DNA from: Pseudogracilibacillus auburnensis
GTDB taxonomy: Bacteria > Bacillota > Bacilli > Bacillales > Amphibacillaceae
DNA: 64,000 nt
Direction: 5' to 3'
Assembly (NCBI RefSeq): GCF_003201975.1
Contig: NZ_QJJQ01000006.1
Coordinates: 124,001 to 188,000, forward strand
Shown here: piece after piece, positions 60,523 to 64,000 of the stretch
Layout of the letters: every line of letters starts with the position of its first letter
Numbering within the stretch: the stretch's first letter is position 1
Notes under the pieces: model-generated
What the model was told of the DNA's origin: nothing
Databases searched by the model: none
The model's input: only the letters and a program-made list of their open reading frames with translations
Program-made: the position numbers and the translations under genes

Positions 60523-62217
60523 ATGAGTGATATAACACTTGATAAAGATGAACATGGTAATGTGTTAACAGATTTCGATTTTGAACAAAAAGATGCCAAT
60601 TTAATTATGTCCTATATTATATTTTCCATTATTGCTATTTTTCTTGGCGGTTTGGCAGGACTACTCCAAATGATGCAGCGTAGTGGTTGGATTACGTTAC
60701 CGAATTGGTTAACATATTATCAATTGCTTACAGCTCATGGAGTACTGCTTGCCTTAGTTTTTACCACATTTTTCATTATTGGCTATTTGTTTTCTGGGGT
60801 AACTCGTACACTTGATGGAAAGCTTACGCCAGGTGCAAGGACGTTAGGATGGATCGGTTTTTATTTAATGGCCATAGGTAGTCTCGTTGGAACAGCGATT
60901 ATTTTAATGAATGATGGGACGGTGTTATATACTTTTTACGCACCAATGCAAGCATCCCCATGGTTTTATGTTAGTTTAGCGTTGTTAATTGTCGGCAGTT
61001 GGTTTAGTTCTGCGGGCATTTTGGCAGCGTATATCCATTGGCGAAAAAAGAATAAAAATCAAGCTTCCCCTTTATTTGCGTATATGTCAGTTGCAACAAT
61101 AATTCTTTGGATTCATGCAAGTCTTGCGGTTGCAGTGTCGGTTGTGTTTTTTCTTATCCCATGGGCTTTTGGCTGGGTTCCTCGTGTTGATGTTTCACTA
61201 ACACGCATTTTATTTTGGTATTTTGGACATGCACTCGTTTATTTTTGGCTTTTGCCAGCTTATATTTATTGGTATGTAAACATTCCTCAAGTAATCGGTG
61301 GAAAAATTTTCAGTAACTCATTGCCAAGACTCACATTTATCTTATTAATTTTGTTTTCAGTACCAGTCGGAATTCATCATCAATTAACAGAACCAGGCAT
61401 ACAATCATTTTGGAAATTTCTCCAAGTCGTCTTAACGATGATGGTTGTCGTTCCTTCATTAATTACTGCATTTTCGGTTGTAGCTACTTTTGAATTAACA
61501 GGTAGATCAAAAGGAGGGAAAGGATTATTCGGTTGGGTAACAAAACTCCCATGGAAAGATGCTCGCTTTTTTGCCACGATTTTAGCGATGATTATTTTTG
61601 TACCAGCTGGGGCGGGGGGAATTATTAATGGAAGCTATCAATTAAACCAAATGGTACATAATACATGGTTTATTACGGGACACTTTCATCTGACACTTGC
61701 TACATCTGTTGTATTAACATTTTTTGCTATATCTTATTGGCTAATTCCTGTCTTAACGAAACGAGTATTTACGAAAGGGTTAAACAGGTTAGCTATTGTT
61801 CAAACAATATGTTGGGTTGTTGGTGTATTGTTGATGGGAGGTATTATGCATTTTGCTGGTATTAAAGGAGCGCCTCGTCGAACGGCTCATTCGACTTATG
61901 GGGATCATGAACTCGCCTTGTCCTGGCTATCTTATAGCCAGATTATTGCAATCGGTGGGGTACTTCTTTTTATCGCGATCGTATTAGTTCTCTATATTTG
62001 GATAAAGCTAATCTTTTTTGCCCCAAAATCGGAGAAAACGATTGAATATCCAATTGGAGTCATTAATGAACGAGCAGAAGATCCACCACCAATTCTAGAA
62101 AGGTGGAGTGTGTGGATCGGTGTTTCGATCGCATTATCAGTTATCGCCTATGCTGTCCCAATTTATCAAGTTGTCGTAAACAATGATCCAGGTTCGTTAC
62201 CGTTTCGAACTTGGTAA
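60523..62217 (+). CDS. ba3-type cytochrome c oxidase subunit I
   Basis: A 564-residue catalytic subunit of a B-family oxygen reductase. Haem and CuB ligands: His72 (TAHGVLL), His236 (YFGHALVYFW), the HH pair in VGIHHQ, and the FITGHFHL pair. The cross-linking Tyr240, four residues after the CuB His, and the K-path tyrosines after it (LLPAYIYWY) are all present, so oxygen reduction is expected. The paralogue at 14587 lacks the first two of these. AAGGGG upstream of the ATG, 14 bp after subunit II. A strong terminator follows. Confidence 0.93.
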   Translation: MSDITLDKDEHGNVLTDFDFEQKDANLIMSYIIFSIIAIFLGGLAGLLQMMQRSGWITLPNWLTYYQLLTAHGVLLALVFTTFFIIGYLFSGVTRTLDGKLTPGARTLGWIGFYLMAIGSLVGTAIILMNDGTVLYTFYAPMQASPWFYVSLALLIVGSWFSSAGILAAYIHWRKKNKNQASPLFAYMSVATIILWIHASLAVAVSVVFFLIPWAFGWVPRVDVSLTRILFWYFGHALVYFWLLPAYIYWYVNIPQVIGGKIFSNSLPRLTFILLILFSVPVGIHHQLTEPGIQSFWKFLQVVLTMMVVVPSLITAFSVVATFELTGRSKGGKGLFGWVTKLPWKDARFFATILAMIIFVPAGAGGIINGSYQLNQMVHNTWFITGHFHLTLATSVVLTFFAISYWLIPVLTKRVFTKGLNRLAIVQTICWVVGVLLMGGIMHFAGIKGAPRRTAHSTYGDHELALSWLSYSQIIAIGGVLLFIAIVLVLYIWIKLIFFAPKSEKTIEYPIGVINERAEDPPPILERWSVWIGVSIALSVIAYAVPIYQVVVNNDPGSLPFRTW

Positions 62218-62232
62218 TAATGAAAAAATAGT

Positions 62233-62280
62233 GCACGCTGATGATGTTTTGATGAAAGCCCATCATCAGACGTGCCTTTT
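62233..62280. terminator. Bidirectional terminator after the ba3 operon
   Basis: GCACG + GATGATG pair with CATCATC + CGTGC in one long hairpin, followed by CTTTT on the plus strand and by a T run (ACTATTTTTTCA) on the minus strand, so it also serves the deaminase gene. Confidence 0.85.
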
Positions 62281-63550
62281 ACTTTTTAAAGTCTATTTGA
62301 AAAGAGTCATTATCCATTCGCACAACTCTTTTTGCAGGCTTTGTTTCTGAAATTACTTTCCCACAACGAATAACATAGAGACATTCACTTGTGAGACGAA
62401 TGGCTTCTTTTTCATCCGTTGCATCGAGAATAATGCAATCAGCTTTATTTCCTTCCTTAATACCATAACCGTCGGAAATATGAAGTGTTTTTGCTCCATT
62501 GTGGGAAATCATCTGAAACAATTGCCCTATTTGTTTTTCTCCACTTAAATGTGCCGTATGCAAAAGAAGATGTGCTGCTTGTAACATGCTTCCTTTTCCA
62601 ATTGGTCCAAATGGATCCATCAAATTATCGTTCCCGATACTAACATTTACACCTGATGCTAGTAATTCATCTACCCTTGTTGTACCTCTTTTTTTCGGAT
62701 AGCCGTCTAGTCGATTTTGTAACAGTGCATTGGAAAATGGATTGGTGACAATGTTAACCCCAGCCCGTCGTATCGTATGAATTAATTTTGCCGCATAATC
62801 ATTATGGTAATTGTGCATTGCAGTTGTGTGACTCGCTGTAACAAGTCCTGCCATATCACGCTCAATAGTAAATTTAGCAATGACTTCTGTAAATCTTGAC
62901 TGGTCATCACCTGTTTCATCTGTATGAATATCGATTAACTTATCGTATTTTTCGGCTAAGTCAAAAACATACTGAATTGACTTTATTCCATCTTCACGTG
63001 TTAATTCCGCTTGTGGCAGTCCACCGACCACATCCGCTCCCATCTTTATCGCCTCTTCCAACAAGGAATCCATCCCTTGGTAAGCAAAAATGCCATCTTG
63101 GGGAAAGGCTACAACTTGAAGATCAACATATTGTTTTAGTTCTTCCTTTAGTTCTAAAATTGCTTTCATTGTGCGTAAATTCGGTTCTGTTGAATCAGTA
63201 TGTGCCCGAATATGAAGAACACCGTTGGCAATTAGCCACTGGATTGCTTGTTTCGCACGAGTTTTCACATCTTCTTTTGAAAAGTTAGTTTTATATTCAC
63301 CCCAAATATCGATTGCTTCAAGCAATGTTCCAGATTGATTATAACGGGGATTTCCAACACTAAGGGCGGAGTCAAGGTGAATATGTGATTCGACAAAAGG
63401 AGGACGTACTAAATTTTCTAACGCATCTATTTCCTTCATCGCTTTTTCCTGAATAGTTTCTGTGATTTGTACAAACTTGCCGTCTTTTATCCCAATATCC
63501 ACTGTGCTTTCTTGACTCTTTACTTTAGCATTCCGAATAATAAGATCCAT
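62279..63550 (-). CDS. codA: Cytosine deaminase-like amidohydrolase
   Basis: A 423-residue metal-dependent amidohydrolase that closely follows E. coli CodA: metal HxH in VESHIHLDSAL, the FPQDGIF loop with the substrate-binding Gln, catalytic IDIHTDETGD (metal His and general acid Glu), TASHTTAMH, and Asp in SIGNDNLMDPFGPIG (CodA has GHDDVFDPW). ATG at 63550 is preceded by AAAGAGG; the longer frame is rejected. It would convert cytosine to uracil in pyrimidine salvage, but related enzymes act on isoguanine or other bases, so specificity is open. No codB permease is beside it in the window. Confidence 0.8.
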   Translation of the reverse strand: MDLIIRNAKVKSQESTVDIGIKDGKFVQITETIQEKAMKEIDALENLVRPPFVESHIHLDSALSVGNPRYNQSGTLLEAIDIWGEYKTNFSKEDVKTRAKQAIQWLIANGVLHIRAHTDSTEPNLRTMKAILELKEELKQYVDLQVVAFPQDGIFAYQGMDSLLEEAIKMGADVVGGLPQAELTREDGIKSIQYVFDLAEKYDKLIDIHTDETGDDQSRFTEVIAKFTIERDMAGLVTASHTTAMHNYHNDYAAKLIHTIRRAGVNIVTNPFSNALLQNRLDGYPKKRGTTRVDELLASGVNVSIGNDNLMDPFGPIGKGSMLQAAHLLLHTAHLSGEKQIGQLFQMISHNGAKTLHISDGYGIKEGNKADCIILDATDEKEAIRLTSECLYVIRCGKVISETKPAKRVVRMDNDSFQIDFKK

Positions 63551-64000
63551 TTGGTGAAAACCTCTTTCAAATTGAATTATGTCCTTACCTATATCATAAT
63601 ACGTAAAAATAGAATGACAAGACACGAAAGAAAAAATCATTGATTTGTCAAAAAATCGTGCAGCAAATGTATTATTTTTATAAATTAGCCGAGAACACTC
63701 GCGATTTCAGTTGCACAGAGAAATCGGCTTAGCTTAAGGTATACCTTTACGTATGTCAATAATCAAGAACAAAAAGCGCGTATGTTTTGGGAGATGTCAT
63801 TGTTTTAAAAATATAAAGATGCTTTGTTGTGGTCTCAGTATTTATGGACTGGGTACGTCTATAAGACAGTGTAAGTAAGCATTTTGCATCTCTTCTTTTT
63901 GGATACTTTGCGAGTGTACTTGTTCAATGACGATATGGTAACGGATCAAATCGGTTTTGTCTATTTTTTCTCAATATGTACGCAGTTCCTATAGGTTTTT
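63551..64000. other. Gene-free end of the window
   Basis: No supported gene. A CGATTTC/GAAATCG stem nested within AGCCGA/TCGGCT occurs at about 63687-63731. On the minus strand 63842-63970 is open for 42 codons (ending HCLIDVPSP) but has no start codon with a ribosome site and a stop directly before it. A decayed gene end is possible. Confidence 0.35.

Noticed and set aside
63842-63970. Open minus-strand frame of 42 codons ending HCLIDVPSP
   Set aside because: No start codon with a ribosome site, an in-frame stop directly upstream, and no recognisable family.

Overview
The window looks like the chromosome of a low-GC, endospore-forming member of the Bacillaceae. The evidence is strong Shine-Dalgarno sites with frequent TTG/GTG starts, ComK, two spore-coat genes (CotO-like, CotY/CotZ-like) with SigK-like promoters, AddAB instead of RecBCD, SpxH, an M-box riboswitch, and gene order recalling several Bacillus subtilis segments (hemH-hemY-yhfH-yhfI-lplJ-comK; addB-addA; yjbH-I-K-N-O; cotO-cotZ; yjcF-G-H). 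I cannot name the genus. No rRNA, tRNA, CRISPR array, prophage or intact transposase was seen.

Layout. 1-13.7 kb: end of haem synthesis, yhfH/yhfI, lipoate ligase, comK, a TVP38-type membrane protein and the addBA recombination nuclease. 13.7-17.8 kb: a heme-copper reductase operon (subunits IIa, II, I) followed by Sco and a CtaG-like membrane protein. Its catalytic subunit has Asn where oxygen-reducing ba3 enzymes have the cross-linked Tyr, and its promoter has an Fnr-type box centred at about -41.5, so I suspect a CuA-type nitric oxide reductase. 17.8-26.5 kb: a non-autonomous transposon-like element, a PKPDP-repeat surface protein, an SDR enzyme, NDH-2, SpxH, truncated haemoglobin, CYTH protein, NAD kinase and a pseudouridine synthase. 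26.5-35.8 kb: M-box and mgtE, an LPXTG surface protein, coat genes, a DUF421 protein and yjcFGH. 35.8-41 kb: a second copy of the transposon-like element, a heterodimeric ABC exporter, a different 148-bp repeat with inverted ends, a frameshifted DinB-like gene and an alkyltransferase-like protein. 41-53.8 kb: a catabolic island with GntR regulator, semialdehyde dehydrogenase, beta-decarboxylating dehydrogenase, class III aminotransferase, 2-hydroxyacid dehydrogenase, two M20 amidohydrolases and a TRAP transporter. 53.9-62.2 kb: CtaG-like protein, a 40-bp tandem array, PadR/HAAS pair, copper ATPase and a second, canonical ba3-type oxidase operon. 62.3 kb to end: cytosine-deaminase-like amidohydrolase and an intergenic tail.

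How the parts fit. The two heme-copper enzymes, Sco, two CtaG-like proteins and CopA form a respiratory copper theme. In the catabolic island, two promoters facing different ways share an identical 13-bp sequence just downstream of the predicted start sites, so the GntR protein probably controls both arms. Intergenic DNA is unusually rich in repeats: two elements with matching 12-bp termini and perfect 5-bp target duplications, another inverted-end repeat, and several families of degenerate repeats that all share a 20-21 bp period although their sequences differ.
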